From Pseudomonas sp. 8Z (lineage in GTDB: Bacteria; Pseudomonadota; Gammaproteobacteria; Pseudomonadales; Pseudomonadaceae), in contig NZ_LR733825.1 of the NCBI RefSeq assembly GCF_902506535.1, positions 871,206 through 935,205 of the forward strand: a stretch of DNA of 64,000 nt. Direction: 5' to 3'. Below, one piece after another: positions 9,543-19,065 of this stretch (the stretch's first letter is position 1; each line of letters opens with the position of its first letter). Under the pieces are notes generated by a model. It had not been told where the DNA came from, did not search any database, and saw only the letters and a list, made by a program, of their open reading frames with translations. A program made the translations under genes and the position numbers.

Positions 9543-10274
9543 ATGCCCGCCGCTCCCGTTCTGTCCGGCCCGCAATACCTGCGCGAAGGCCTCAAGCTGG
9601 TACTCAGTCCCGGCCTGCGCCTGTTCGTACTGCTGCCGTTGGCAGTCAACCTGATCCTGTTCTCACTGATGATCGGCTTCGCAGTCAACGAGTTCAGCGG
9701 CTGGGTCGACACCTTCATGCCCACCCTGCCGAGCTGGCTGAGCTTCCTGCAATACATCCTCTGGCCGCTGTTCGTGGTGCTGGTGCTGCTGATGGTGTTC
9801 TTCACCTTCACCTTGCTGGCCAACATCATCGCCGCACCGTTCAACGGTTTTCTCGCCGAGAAAGTGGAAGTGGTGGTGCGCGGCGAGGATCACTTCCCGC
9901 CCTTCAGCATCGCCGAGCTGACCGCCATGGTGCCGCGCACCCTGAGCCGGGAAATGCGCAAACTGGCCTACTTCCTGCCACGCGCCATCGCTCTGCTGAT
10001 CCTCAGCTTCATCCCCGTGGTGAACCTGATCGCCGCACCGCTGTGGCTGCTGTTCGGCGTCTGGATGATGGCCGTGCAATACATCGACTACCCGGCGGAC
10101 AACAACAAGTTGGGCTGGAGCGAGATGCTCGCCTGGCTACGCGAGAAGCGCTGGCAGAGCCTGAGCTTTGGCGGCATCACCTACGCAGCCCTGCTGGTGC
10201 CAGGCCTGAATATCCTGATGATGCCAGCGGCGGTGGCCGGTGCGACCCTGTTCTGGGTGCGCGAACGCGGCTAG
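9543..10274 (+). CDS. cysZ: Sulfate transporter CysZ
   Basis: This is a 243-residue inner-membrane protein of the CysZ family, which takes up sulfate for cysteine synthesis. The N-terminal motif [21 protein letters not shown] and several hydrophobic helices (for example [32 protein letters not shown] in parts) match the family, as does the length (about 245-253). An AGGAGG ribosome binding site lies 6 bp before the ATG. It is transcribed in the same direction as the cyclase upstream and the glycosyltransferase downstream. Confidence 0.94.
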   Translation: MPAAPVLSGPQYLREGLKLVLSPGLRLFVLLPLAVNLILFSLMIGFAVNEFSGWVDTFMPTLPSWLSFLQYILWPLFVVLVLLMVFFTFTLLANIIAAPFNGFLAEKVEVVVRGEDHFPPFSIAELTAMVPRTLSREMRKLAYFLPRAIALLILSFIPVVNLIAAPLWLLFGVWMMAVQYIDYPADNNKLGWSEMLAWLREKRWQSLSFGGITYAALLVPGLNILMMPAAVAGATLFWVRERG

Positions 10275-10342
10275 CCGCAGCCGTCACAAATCAGCAACGC
10301 AAACGTCACAGACATTACATCGCATAGGCAGAGACTGCGTTT

Positions 10343-11545
10343 ATGAACGCATCGTCTCTGCATATCGCGCTGATCAGTGAAACCTTCCCGCCGGAAGTCA
10401 ACGGTGTGGCCAATACCCTCGGGCGCCTGGTCGAAGGCCTGCGAGGGCGCGGCCATCGCGTGCAACTGGTGCGCCCACGGCAGAACACTGATACGGCGGC
10501 GCCTCCCGACACGGAGCTGCTGCTGACCCGTGGCTGGCCGCTGCCCGGCTACCCCGGCCTGCAATGGGGCCAGACCTCGATGCACAAGCTGCTGCGGCGC
10601 TGGAAACGGCAACGCCCGGATGTGCTCTACATTGCCACCGAAGGCCCGCTGGGCTTGTCTGCGCTGCGCGCCGCACGGCGCCTGGCGATCCCCGTGGTCA
10701 GCGGCTTTCACACCAACTTCCAGCAGTACACCGGACACTACGGCATTGGCCTGCTGACGCGGGCGATGACCAACTACCTGCGCTGGTTCCACAACCGCAC
10801 GCAACTGACCCTGGTGCCCAGCGTCGGGCAGAAGGTTGATCTGGAGCGCCGTGAGTTCGAGCGCCTGGCCTTGCTCGCCCGTGGCGTCGACAGCCAATTG
10901 TTTCACCCACGCAAGCGCAGTGATCAGTTGCGCGCCAGTTGGGGGTTAGGCGCGGATGATCTGGCCGTGCTGCATGTCGGCCGCCTGGCAGCGGAGAAAA
11001 ATCTCGGCCTGCTGACCAAAGCCTTCCGTCAGTTGCAGGCCAGTTACCCGCAACGGCGTATGCGCCTGATCCTGGTCGGCGACGGCCCATTGCGCGCCAG
11101 CCTCCAGGCGCACTTGCCCGACGCGGTATTCTGCGGCCTGCAACGTGGGGAAGAGTTGGCCAGGCACTACGCCTCGGGTGATCTGTTCCTGTTCCCCAGC
11201 CTGTCGGAAACCTTCGGCAACGTAGTGCTGGAAGCCCTGGCTTCGAGCCTCGGCGTAGTGGCCTTCGATCAGGCGGCGGCAGCTCAGCATATCCACCACG
11301 AACACAACGGCCTGGTCGCTCGCCCTGGCGATGAAACCGGCTTTTGCGAAGCCGCGTGTCAGGCGCTGGAAAATGCAGAAACACTGCGGCGCATCCGCCT
11401 CAACGCCCGTCGCCATGCCAGCCACCTGAGCTGGGACGGCATCGTCACGCAGTTCGAGGCGCATCTGCGCAGCGCCATGCAGCCGCAGGCGCAACTCGGC
11501 GCCCACGCGGAGCTTGCCCGTAGGGCGGGTGAAACCCGCCACTGA
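10343..11545 (+). CDS. Glycosyltransferase family 4 (GT-B) protein
   Basis: This is a 400-residue cytosolic or membrane-associated GT-B glycosyltransferase. The N-terminal ISETFPPEVNGVANTLGRLVEGL is typical of the GT4 group that includes GDP-mannose- and UDP-sugar-dependent lipid glycosyltransferases. The C-terminal donor-binding region has VLHVGRLAAEKNLGLL, LVGDGPLR and the FPSLSETFGNVVLEALA motif with its two glutamates. The acceptor is unknown; a role in lipid glycosylation is inference from family resemblance. The last nine codons run into a palindromic repeat (11518-11576), so the natural C-terminus may have been replaced. Confidence 0.92.
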   Translation: MNASSLHIALISETFPPEVNGVANTLGRLVEGLRGRGHRVQLVRPRQNTDTAAPPDTELLLTRGWPLPGYPGLQWGQTSMHKLLRRWKRQRPDVLYIATEGPLGLSALRAARRLAIPVVSGFHTNFQQYTGHYGIGLLTRAMTNYLRWFHNRTQLTLVPSVGQKVDLERREFERLALLARGVDSQLFHPRKRSDQLRASWGLGADDLAVLHVGRLAAEKNLGLLTKAFRQLQASYPQRRMRLILVGDGPLRASLQAHLPDAVFCGLQRGEELARHYASGDLFLFPSLSETFGNVVLEALASSLGVVAFDQAAAAQHIHHEHNGLVARPGDETGFCEAACQALENAETLRRIRLNARRHASHLSWDGIVTQFEAHLRSAMQPQAQLGAHAELARRAGETRH

Positions 11546-11576
11546 TACAATCTGGCGGGTTGCACCCGCCCTACGG
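11518..11576. repeat. Palindromic GTAGGGCGGGT repeat overlapping a gene end
   Basis: The outer arms CCGTAGGGCGGGT (11518-11530) and ACCCGCCCTACGG (11564-11576) are perfect, and the inner arms AACCCGCCA (11533-11541) and TGGCGGGTT (11553-11561) are also perfect. The element overlaps the last nine codons and stop of the glycosyltransferase gene. A related, shorter hairpin is at 50575-50600. It looks like a dispersed mobile palindrome (REP type) that may also act as a transcript end. Confidence 0.8.
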
Positions 11577-11669
11577 CACATCCGCTCAGACAGGCAGGCG
11601 TAAAAAAGCGCCGATGTGCCGGAGCTTGAAAAACAGGGCGCCGACTTGCGACGCCCGATAGAAACGGGC

Positions 11670-12782
11670 TCAGACCAGCGTAGTCAGCGCCTCGCGGCTG
11701 AACGGCAGGATCTCCTGCTCGCGGCCATCACGCACCTTCAACGCCCAGTCCGGGTCGACCAGCAACGCGCGGCCCACCGCGACCAAGTCGAATTCCCGTT
11801 TATTCAGGCGCTCAAGCAGGTTTTCAAGGCTGGCCGGTTCGGCCACCTTGTCGGTCTTGACCATGAACTGCAGGAACTCGCCATCCAGGCCGACACTGCC
11901 GACGGTGATGGTCGGCTTGCCGGTGAGCTTGCGCGTCCAGCCGGCCAGATTGAGGTCGCTGCCTTCGAACTCCGGCTCCCAGAAACGACGGGTCGAGCAA
12001 TGGAAGATATCCACCCCAGCTTCAGACAGTGGCTTGAGGAAGGCTTCCAGTTGTTCCGGCGTCTGCACCAGGCGCGCGGTGTAGTCCTGCTGCTTCCACT
12101 GCGAGTAACGCAGAATGATCGGGAAGTCCGGGCCAACGGCCTCACGCACCGCCCGGATCAGCTCAATGGCGAAACGCGAACGCGCCGCCAGATCACCGCC
12201 GTAGCCATCGGTACGTTGGTTGCTACCTTCCCAGAAAAATTGATCGACCAAGTAGCCATGGGCGCCGTGAATTTCCACACCATCCATACCAATGGCCTTG
12301 GCATCGCGCGCAGCCTGGGCGAAGGCGGCCACCACCTCATCGATATCGGCCTGAGTCATGCCATGCACCACCACCTGGCCGTCCTTGAGTTTCTCCATCG
12401 GCCCAAAGCCCGGCACACTGGCATCCGGCTCGGTGCCCAGCTTACGCACGTTACCCACATGCCAGAGCTGCGGGACGATCTTGCCGCCCTCGGCATGCAC
12501 GGCATCGACCACCTGCCTCCAGCCAGCCAGAGCATCTTCACCGTAGAAGCGCGGCACGTTCGGATAGCCATTGGCGGCCTTGTGCCCAACGGTGGTGCCC
12601 TCGGTAACGATCAGACCAACCCCGGCGGCCGCGCGGCGGCGGTAATACTCCACCACATCAGCGCCGGGAATGCCGCCAGGCGAGAAGGAACGGGTCATTG
12701 GCGCCATGACTACGCGGGTCGGCAGCGCCAGCGTGCCGAGTTGAAAGGGGGTGAACAGGGCTTGTGCGGGGGCGCTCATCAT
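11670..12782 (-). CDS. Old-yellow-enzyme family NADH:flavin oxidoreductase
   Basis: This is a 370-residue FMN-dependent TIM-barrel ene-reductase. Family motifs are visible: VMAPMTRSF near the N-terminus, GLIVTEGT, PQLWHVGN, and DGVEIHGAHGYLVDQFFW with the histidine pair that binds the substrate's electron-withdrawing group. The phosphate-binding end is VGRALLVDPDW. Such enzymes reduce alkene bonds of unsaturated carbonyls or nitro compounds with NAD(P)H; the natural substrate is not readable. MSAP, one codon in, is an alternative start. It stands alone between convergently and co-directionally placed core genes; clpB, which follows pgeF in P. aeruginosa, is not here. Confidence 0.93.
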   Translation of the reverse strand: MMSAPAQALFTPFQLGTLALPTRVVMAPMTRSFSPGGIPGADVVEYYRRRAAAGVGLIVTEGTTVGHKAANGYPNVPRFYGEDALAGWRQVVDAVHAEGGKIVPQLWHVGNVRKLGTEPDASVPGFGPMEKLKDGQVVVHGMTQADIDEVVAAFAQAARDAKAIGMDGVEIHGAHGYLVDQFFWEGSNQRTDGYGGDLAARSRFAIELIRAVREAVGPDFPIILRYSQWKQQDYTARLVQTPEQLEAFLKPLSEAGVDIFHCSTRRFWEPEFEGSDLNLAGWTRKLTGKPTITVGSVGLDGEFLQFMVKTDKVAEPASLENLLERLNKREFDLVAVGRALLVDPDWALKVRDGREQEILPFSREALTTLV

Positions 12783-12909
12783 CGTTCCTCTTCTGGTCGG
12801 GCGCGCAAACCGGACAGGTTGCGCAGGATAGCGAGGAGGATACGGCCAGGTCTTTATCCAGGCACAGCACTATTGATGCGAGTGATTAAGAGCTAGATCC
12901 AGTGGACGC

Positions 12910-13641
12910 TCAGGGCTGCAGCCAGATCAGCGAGGCGAAGCGTCCGGTGCGGGAGCTGCGCCGGTAGGAATAGAAGCGCGCATCGTTGTACGTGCACAGC
13001 CCTCCCCCACTCACGGCAGTGACGCCAATGGCAGCCAGGCGAATGCGCGCCAACTGGTAGATGTCGGCCATGAACTTGCCTGCATTGGCACTCGCTACGA
13101 ACGCCGCTGCGGCCTCGGCATGCTGCTGCACGAAAACCTCGCGCACTTCGCCACCGACTTCGAACGCCGCCGGGCCGATGGCCGGGCCGAGCCAGACCAG
13201 CAGCTCTTGCGGCGCAACATCCAGCGCCTTGACGGTCGCCTCCAGCACGCCACCGGCCAACCCGCGCCAACCGGCATGGGCGGCGGCCACGCGCGTACCG
13301 GCGCGGTCGCAGAACAACACCGGCAGGCAATCAGCGGTCATCGCCGTGCAGGCGATACCGGGAGTGTTAGTCCAGTTGCCGTCAGCTTCGATCACCGTCG
13401 CTGGGTCAGCCTCGACCACCACGATGCCATGCACCTGGCGTAGCCAGGCGGGTTGGCAGCCAAGGCTGTCGACCAGATGTGCGCGATTGGCAGCAACGGC
13501 AGCCGGGGCATCATCGACATGATCGCCCAGGTTGAAGCTGTCGAACGGCGCCACGCTGACGCCTCCGTTGCGCGTGGTCACGCAAGCGCGCACGTTGGCT
13601 GGCGCAGGCCAGTCGGGCGCCAGCCAGTCGTAGGCACTCAC
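12910..13641 (-). CDS. pgeF: Peptidoglycan editing factor PgeF / YfiH family multicopper-like oxidoreductase
   Basis: This is a 243-residue protein of the YfiH/LACC1 (DUF152) family. Members have been reported to have purine nucleoside phosphorylase activity and, in E. coli, to prevent misincorporation of serine into peptidoglycan stems. The conserved metal site is visible in WLRQVHG, MTADCLPVLFCD and AAAHAGWRGLAGGV (His, Cys, His). I place the start at a GTG at 13641 because it overlaps the rluD stop as GTGA and gives the normal N-terminus [13 protein letters not shown]; a longer in-frame leader exists but lies inside rluD. Translation is likely coupled to rluD. Confidence 0.93.
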   Translation of the reverse strand: MSAYDWLAPDWPAPANVRACVTTRNGGVSVAPFDSFNLGDHVDDAPAAVAANRAHLVDSLGCQPAWLRQVHGIVVVEADPATVIEADGNWTNTPGIACTAMTADCLPVLFCDRAGTRVAAAHAGWRGLAGGVLEATVKALDVAPQELLVWLGPAIGPAAFEVGGEVREVFVQQHAEAAAAFVASANAGKFMADIYQLARIRLAAIGVTAVSGGGLCTYNDARFYSYRRSSRTGRFASLIWLQP

Positions 13642-14612
13642 CCGACAAACGCCTCGCGATCCTGACGCAGCAGAGTCAGCAACCAAACCAGATCATCCGG
13701 CAATGGCGACTCCCACTTCATGCGCTGCCCGGTGGCCGGGTGCTCAAGCTCAAGGAAGCGCGCATGCAGGGCCTGGCGCGGAAACTCCTTGAGGCTCTGC
13801 ACCAGGCTCTGGCTGGCGGCTGGCGGAATACGGAAGCGCCCGGCATAGACCGGATCGCCCACCAGCGGATAACCCACGTGGGTCATGTGTACACGGATCT
13901 GATGAGTACGCCCGGTTTCCAACTTGACCCGCACATGGGTGTGCGAACGGTAGCGCTCCAGCACACGGTAATGACTGATCGCCGGCTTGCCGCCATCAGT
14001 TACTGCCATGCGCTGACGCTGGCTGGAACTGCGCCCGATAGGTGCGTTGATGGTGCCACCGGCGGTAATCACGCCAATGCAGATGCATTCATAGATGCGG
14101 CTGACAGTGCGCTTTTGCAGTTGCTCGACCAGGTTGGTCTGCGCCTGCAGAGTCTTGGCCACCACCATCAGACCGGTGGTGTCCTTGTCCAGACGATGGA
14201 CGATGCCCGCGCGCGGTACGTTGACGATATCCGGTACGTGATGCAGCAAAGCGTTGAGCAAGGTGCCGTCGGCATGCCCGGCCGCCGGGTGCACGACCAG
14301 GCCAGCCGGCTTGTCGATCACCAGCAAGTGCTCGTCCTCGTAGACGATATTCAGCTCGATGTCCTGCGCGACCCATTCGCCCTGGGCTTCCTGCTCGGCA
14401 TCGAGCACCAGCTTCGAGCCGGCGTGCACGGTGTCGCGCGGGCGTGCCACGGCGCCGTCGACGGTCAGGCGGCCGTCCTTGATCCAGGCGGCAAGGCGCG
14501 AGCGGGAGAACTCGTCGAACAGTTGTGCGGCAACCTGATCGAGGCGCTGACCGCCCAGTTCGAACGGCACGTCGGCCTGGAGTTGGATGGGCTGTTTAAT
14601 CGTGGAAGTCAT
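13638..14612 (-). CDS. rluD: 23S rRNA pseudouridine synthase RluD
   Basis: This is a 324-residue enzyme that makes pseudouridines 1911, 1915 and 1917 in helix 69 of 23S rRNA. An N-terminal S4 RNA-binding domain ([18 protein letters not shown]) precedes the catalytic domain, whose [14 protein letters not shown] motif carries the catalytic aspartate; [13 protein letters not shown] lies near the C-terminus. The ATG at 14612 (MTSTIKQ) gives the usual length; the reading frame stays open upstream toward bamD but without family similarity. It is divergent from bamD and coupled to pgeF. Confidence 0.96.
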   Translation of the reverse strand: MTSTIKQPIQLQADVPFELGGQRLDQVAAQLFDEFSRSRLAAWIKDGRLTVDGAVARPRDTVHAGSKLVLDAEQEAQGEWVAQDIELNIVYEDEHLLVIDKPAGLVVHPAAGHADGTLLNALLHHVPDIVNVPRAGIVHRLDKDTTGLMVVAKTLQAQTNLVEQLQKRTVSRIYECICIGVITAGGTINAPIGRSSSQRQRMAVTDGGKPAISHYRVLERYRSHTHVRVKLETGRTHQIRVHMTHVGYPLVGDPVYAGRFRIPPAASQSLVQSLKEFPRQALHARFLELEHPATGQRMKWESPLPDDLVWLLTLLRQDREAFVG

Positions 14613-14751
14613 CTTCGGCAACGGCGGGTGCCCGGCCTTTGGTTTCAGCAACGGGCTTGTGGTTAAATACGGCGTCTTTGCCCCAGGCTTTTCCGGGGGG
14701 CGCTCATCATAACAGGACGGCCCTGCAGCCGTCACAGGGACGCAAGCCGCT

Positions 14752-15744
14752 ATGCAAGTGAAACACCTGCTGCTAATCGCCATCCTCGCCCTTACCGCCG
14801 CCTGCTCCTCCAAGCAGCCGGAGGTCGATGAAAACCTCAGCGAGGCGGAGCTGTACCAGCAGGCCCAGGCCGATCTGGACAACCGCAGCTACACCCAGGC
14901 CACCGCCAAGCTCAAGGCGCTGGAATCGCGTTACCCCTTCGGCCGTTATGCCGAGCAGGCGCAACTCGAACTGATCTACGCCAACTACAAGAATGCCGAG
15001 CCTGAAGCCGCCAAGTCTGCGGCTGAGCGCTTTATCCGCCTGCACCCGCAGCATGCCAATGTCGACTACGCCTACTACCTCAAGGGTCTGGCCTCGTTCG
15101 ACCAGGATCGCGGCCTGCTGGCGCGCTTCCTGCCGCTGGACATGACCAAGCGTGACCCAGGCGCGGCGCGCGACTCCTACAACGAGTTCGCCCAGCTCAC
15201 CAGCCGCTACCCGAACAGCCGCTACGCACCGGACGCCAAGCAGCGCATGATCTATCTGCGCAACCTGCTGGCCGCCTACGAGGTGCATGTCGCCCACTAC
15301 TACCTGACCCGTAAAGCCTATGTAGCCGCCGCCAACCGTGGTCGCTACGTGGTGGAAAACTTCCAGGAAACCCCGTCGGTCGGTGACGGTCTGGCGATCA
15401 TGACCGAGGCTTACCAGCACCTGTCGCTCGATGACCTGGCCGCCACCAGCCTGGAAACCCTCAAGCTCAACTACCCGGATCACCCAAGCCTGCAGGACGG
15501 CCAGTTCGTCCCGCTGGAAGAGGAAGACGACGACCGTTCCTGGCTGGCCACTGCCACCCTCGGTCTGCTGGACACCGCAACCCCGCTGCCACCGGGCGAG
15601 ACCCGCGCCAACCAAGACGTAATCCGTCAGTACGAAGACGCCGTACAAGAGATCCCGCGCGAACTGCAGCAAGATGCCAAGACCGGCGAAACCGAGAAGA
15701 AGCACTCGATTTGGAGCTACCTGACCTTCGGCCTGTTCGACTGA
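14752..15744 (+). CDS. bamD: Outer membrane assembly lipoprotein BamD
   Basis: This is a 330-residue lipoprotein of the BAM complex, which inserts beta-barrel proteins in the outer membrane. The signal peptide ends in the lipobox LTAAC with Cys18 as the lipid site; Ser at +2 fits outer-membrane sorting. Tetratricopeptide repeats fill residues 35-240 (for example [20 protein letters not shown], split over two repeats). The C-terminal tail is charged. It is divergent from rluD over 139 bp, a pairing common in Gammaproteobacteria, and ends at a strong terminator. Confidence 0.96.
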   Translation: MQVKHLLLIAILALTAACSSKQPEVDENLSEAELYQQAQADLDNRSYTQATAKLKALESRYPFGRYAEQAQLELIYANYKNAEPEAAKSAAERFIRLHPQHANVDYAYYLKGLASFDQDRGLLARFLPLDMTKRDPGAARDSYNEFAQLTSRYPNSRYAPDAKQRMIYLRNLLAAYEVHVAHYYLTRKAYVAAANRGRYVVENFQETPSVGDGLAIMTEAYQHLSLDDLAATSLETLKLNYPDHPSLQDGQFVPLEEEDDDRSWLATATLGLLDTATPLPPGETRANQDVIRQYEDAVQEIPRELQQDAKTGETEKKHSIWSYLTFGLFD

Positions 15745-15763
15745 TTCAGGTATCGATACGACG

Positions 15764-15787
15764 AGGAGGCTACGGCCTCCTTTTTTT
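15764..15787 (+). terminator. Intrinsic terminator of bamD
   Basis: The stem AGGAGGC / GCCTCCT closes a TACG tetraloop and is followed by T7, 20 bp after the bamD stop. Confidence 0.95.
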
Positions 15788-15883
15788 GTACCTGCGAACT
15801 GCGTAGCGCTTGCCATTTAGCCACTGTGCCGACGGCGTGCGCTTGGCTAAACTGCCAGCCCTCATCACGACAAAGAGTGCACC

Positions 15884-16126
15884 ATGGGTCTGTTCCGCCT
15901 GCTGTTCTGGATCGCCATTATCTGTGCCGCAGTCTGGCTCTGGCGCCGCTTTATCAGCGCCCCCAAAGCCGCACGGCAAGCCAAGCGCGCACAAGAAGCA
16001 AGCCCCATGGTGCGCTGCGCCCATTGCGGCGTACATGTGCTGCAAACTCAGGCACTGAAACAGGATCAGCACTGGTTCTGCAGCCAGGCACACCTTGCTC
16101 AAGGCACGCAATCCGGTGATCGCTGA
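15884..16126 (+). CDS. Small membrane-anchored zinc-ribbon-like protein (PP0621 type)
   Basis: This is an 80-residue protein with one N-terminal hydrophobic helix (LFRLLFWIAIICAAVWLW), a basic linker, and a C-terminal C-x2-C ... C-x3-H pattern (VRCAHCG, WFCSQAH) typical of a small treble-clef or zinc-ribbon fold. The function is unknown. Small proteins of this type precede pilS in pseudomonads. Its stop lies inside the likely start region of pilS, so the two are probably co-translated, which hints at a link to the PilS-PilR system. Confidence 0.85.
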   Translation: MGLFRLLFWIAIICAAVWLWRRFISAPKAARQAKRAQEASPMVRCAHCGVHVLQTQALKQDQHWFCSQAHLAQGTQSGDR

Positions 16127-17711
16127 AAGCTCTCCAACCCTCGACAGCACCCCTGCACGGCGGATTCTCCGGCTTTACAACTTCTACCGCCTCAGCATCG
16201 GCCTGTCGCTGGTGCTGCTGATTTCCAGCAAGCTCGATGAACAACTGCTCGATGTGGTGCATATCGAGCTGTTCCGCACCGGCAGTTGGATCTACCTGAT
16301 ACTCAACATTCTGATCGCTGTACTGGTGCACAAACCCAAGCACCTGATGCAGCTCTTCAGCCTGGCGCTGGTCGACGTCATTTTTCTCTCGGCGCTGTTC
16401 TACGCAGCCGGCGGCACTCCCAGCGGCATCGGCAACCTGCTGGTGGTCGCCGTCGCCATCGCCAATATCCTCTTGCGCGGGCGTATCGGCCTGCTGATCG
16501 CGGCCATCACCGCCATCGCCCTGATCTTCACCACTTTCTATTTGAGCCTGCACTACCCGGCGGCTTCCAGCCAATATGTGCAGGCCGGTGCGCTCGGGGC
16601 CTTGTGTTTTGCCGGCGCATTGTTCATCCAAGGCATCACCCGTCGCCTACGCCTGAGCGAAACGCTGGCCGAGCAACGCGCCGCCGATGTGGCCAATCTG
16701 GAAGAGCTCAACACACAGATCATCCAGCGCATGCGGACCGGCATTCTGGTGCTCGATACCCAGCACCGTGTGCTGCTGGCCAACCAAGGCGCGACCCAAC
16801 TGCTCGGGCGCGGTGAGCTGAGCGGCAAGATCATCGACCCGCACTGCCCGGAGTTGGTCAAGCGTCTGCAACAATGGCTACACAACCCAACCCTGCGTCC
16901 AGAGAGCCTGCAGGCGCAGCCGAATGGGCCGATCCTGCAACCCAGTTTCATCTCCCTGCAGCGCGGCACGGTGCAGCACACGTTGGTATTTCTCGACGAC
17001 ATTTCGCAAATCGCCCAGCAGGCCCAACAACTCAAGCTTGCCTCGCTTGGCCGCCTCACTGCGGGCATCGCCCACGAGATCCGCAATCCACTGGGCGCTA
17101 TCAGCCACGCCGCTCAACTGCTGCAGGAGTCCGAGGATCTACAGGGGCCGGATCAACGCCTGGCACAGATCATCCAGGATCAATCCAAGCGCATGAACCT
17201 GGTCATCGAGAACGTCCTGCAGTTGTCGCGCCGCCGTCAGGCCGAACCACAACTACTCGACCTCAAGTACTGGCTGCATCGATTCGCCAGCGAATTTCGC
17301 AGTTCTGCACCGGCTGACCGACAGATTCATCTGGAAACGCGCGGCGGCAGCCTGCAAACCCGTATGGACCCGCACCAGCTCAATCAGGTGCTGACCAACT
17401 TGGTACAAAATGGCCTGCGCTATAGTGCACAGAAGCACCGAGTCGGTCAGGTGTGGCTGCGTTTATTCCGCGATGAGCAGAGCGATTTGCCCGTACTGGA
17501 AATACTCGACGACGGCGCTGGCGTACCGCCCGAGCAGGAACAGCATATTTTCGAGCCGTTCTACACCACGGAAAACAAAGGCACCGGCCTTGGCCTATAC
17601 ATCTCTCGTGAGCTGTGCCAAAGCAACCAGGCCCGTCTCGATTACAAACCCCGCGAAGAAGGCGGCAGTTGCTTGCGCATCACCTTCGCCCATTCACGCA
17701 AGCTGAGTTGA
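16116..17711 (+). CDS. pilS: Type IV pilus sensor histidine kinase PilS
   Basis: This is a 531-residue inner-membrane kinase that controls pilA transcription through PilR and RpoN. Six hydrophobic helices (about residues 25-175) are followed by a PAS domain, then HisKA with the phospho-accepting His320 in AGIAHEIRNPLGA, then an HATPase domain with NLVQNGLRYS, DDGAGVP and GTGLGLYIS. I chose GTG 16116, which overlaps the upstream stop and gives the usual family length (about 530); TTG 16095 is an alternative. pilR begins 2 bp after the stop. Confidence 0.95.
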   Translation: MIAESSPTLDSTPARRILRLYNFYRLSIGLSLVLLISSKLDEQLLDVVHIELFRTGSWIYLILNILIAVLVHKPKHLMQLFSLALVDVIFLSALFYAAGGTPSGIGNLLVVAVAIANILLRGRIGLLIAAITAIALIFTTFYLSLHYPAASSQYVQAGALGALCFAGALFIQGITRRLRLSETLAEQRAADVANLEELNTQIIQRMRTGILVLDTQHRVLLANQGATQLLGRGELSGKIIDPHCPELVKRLQQWLHNPTLRPESLQAQPNGPILQPSFISLQRGTVQHTLVFLDDISQIAQQAQQLKLASLGRLTAGIAHEIRNPLGAISHAAQLLQESEDLQGPDQRLAQIIQDQSKRMNLVIENVLQLSRRRQAEPQLLDLKYWLHRFASEFRSSAPADRQIHLETRGGSLQTRMDPHQLNQVLTNLVQNGLRYSAQKHRVGQVWLRLFRDEQSDLPVLEILDDGAGVPPEQEQHIFEPFYTTENKGTGLGLYISRELCQSNQARLDYKPREEGGSCLRITFAHSRKLS

Positions 17712-17713
17712 GC

Positions 17714-19054
17714 ATGAACCGCCAGAGAGCCCTGATCGTCGACGACGAGCCCGATATCCGCGAACTGCTGGAAATCACCCTCGGCCGCATGAAACTGGAC
17801 ACCCGCAGCGCGCGCAACGTCAAGGAAGCACGCGAATGGCTGGCACGCGAGCCTTTCGACCTGTGCCTGACCGACATGCGCCTGCCAGACGGCACCGGCC
17901 TGGAGCTGGTGCAACACATCCAGCAACGCCACCCGCAGGTTCCCGTGGCGATGATCACCGCTTATGGCAGCCTGGATACCGCGATCAACGCCCTCAAGGC
18001 CGGAGCGTTCGACTTCATCACCAAACCCGTCGATCTGGGCCGCCTGCGTGAGCTGGTGACAACTGCGATGCGCCTGCATACATCTGAGGCTCAGGACACA
18101 CCTGTCGACAGCCGCCTGCTCGGCGACTCGCCGCCGATGAAAGCCCTACGCAAACAGATCCAGAAACTCGCCCGCAGCCAGGCGCCGGTCTATATCAGCG
18201 GCGAATCGGGCAGCGGCAAGGAACTGGTCGCCCGCCTGATCCACGAGCAGGGGCCACGTACCGAACGCCCCTTCGTACCGGTCAACTGCGGCGCGATTCC
18301 ATCCGAACTGATGGAAAGCGAATTTTTCGGCCACAAGAAAGGCAGCTTCACCGGCGCCATCGAAGACAAACAGGGCCTGTTCCAGGCGGCCAATGGCGGC
18401 ACGCTCTTTCTTGACGAAGTTGCCGACCTGCCGCTGCCCATGCAGGTGAAACTGCTGCGCGCCATCCAGGAAAAGGCCGTACGCACCGTCGGCGGCCAGC
18501 AGGAAGTGGTGGTGGATGTACGCATCCTCTGCGCTACCCACAAGGACCTGGCCGCCGAAGTTGCCGCAGACCGCTTCCGCCAGGATCTCTACTACCGCCT
18601 CAATGTCATTGAACTGCGCGTGCCCCCCCTGCGCGAACGCCGCGAGGATATCGCCCACCTGGCGGCGGTCATGCTCGCCCGGCTGGCGGCAGATACCGGC
18701 CTGAGTGCCGCGAAGCTACACCCAGACGCCCTGGAAAAGCTGAAGAACTACCGTTTTCCCGGTAACGTGCGCGAGCTGGAGAATATGCTCGAACGCGCCT
18801 ACACCCTCTGCGACGATGACCAGATCATGCCTGACGACCTGCGCCTGGCCGACGCTAGCGGCGCCAGCCAAAGCAGCGGCGAAGCCAGCCTGGCGCAGAT
18901 CGATAACCTCGAAGACCACCTCGAAGATATCGAGCGCAAACTGATCATGCAGGCACTGGAGGAAACCCGCTGGAACCGCACAGCAGCGGCAGAGCGCCTG
19001 GGCCTTAGCTTCCGCTCGATGCGCTATCGGCTAAAGAAACTGGGCATCGACTGA
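17714..19054 (+). CDS. pilR: Type IV pilus response regulator PilR (RpoN enhancer-binding protein)
   Basis: This is a 446-residue NtrC-type activator. The receiver domain has Asp54 in CLTDMRLPDG. The AAA+ domain carries Walker A GESGSGKE, the sigma-54 contact loop GSFTGA (Ser instead of the more frequent Ala, as in other PilR proteins), and Walker B GGTLFLDEVADL. The Fis-type helix-turn-helix is at the C-terminus (WNRTAAAERLGLSFRSMRYR). It activates the major pilin promoter with sigma-54; pilA itself is not in this window. It converges on thiO with only 11 bp between stops. Confidence 0.97.
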   Translation: MNRQRALIVDDEPDIRELLEITLGRMKLDTRSARNVKEAREWLAREPFDLCLTDMRLPDGTGLELVQHIQQRHPQVPVAMITAYGSLDTAINALKAGAFDFITKPVDLGRLRELVTTAMRLHTSEAQDTPVDSRLLGDSPPMKALRKQIQKLARSQAPVYISGESGSGKELVARLIHEQGPRTERPFVPVNCGAIPSELMESEFFGHKKGSFTGAIEDKQGLFQAANGGTLFLDEVADLPLPMQVKLLRAIQEKAVRTVGGQQEVVVDVRILCATHKDLAAEVAADRFRQDLYYRLNVIELRVPPLRERREDIAHLAAVMLARLAADTGLSAAKLHPDALEKLKNYRFPGNVRELENMLERAYTLCDDDQIMPDDLRLADASGASQSSGEASLAQIDNLEDHLEDIERKLIMQALEETRWNRTAAAERLGLSFRSMRYRLKKLGID

Positions 19055-19065
19055 CCCGCTCAGCG

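Noticed and set aside
13642..13686. An upstream ATG start for pgeF
   Set aside because: The extra 15 residues lie inside rluD, and a GTGA overlap gives the conserved N-terminus.
14613..14882. A 90-codon upstream extension of rluD
   Set aside because: It runs into the divergent bamD gene and has no family similarity; the MTSTIKQ start gives the usual length.
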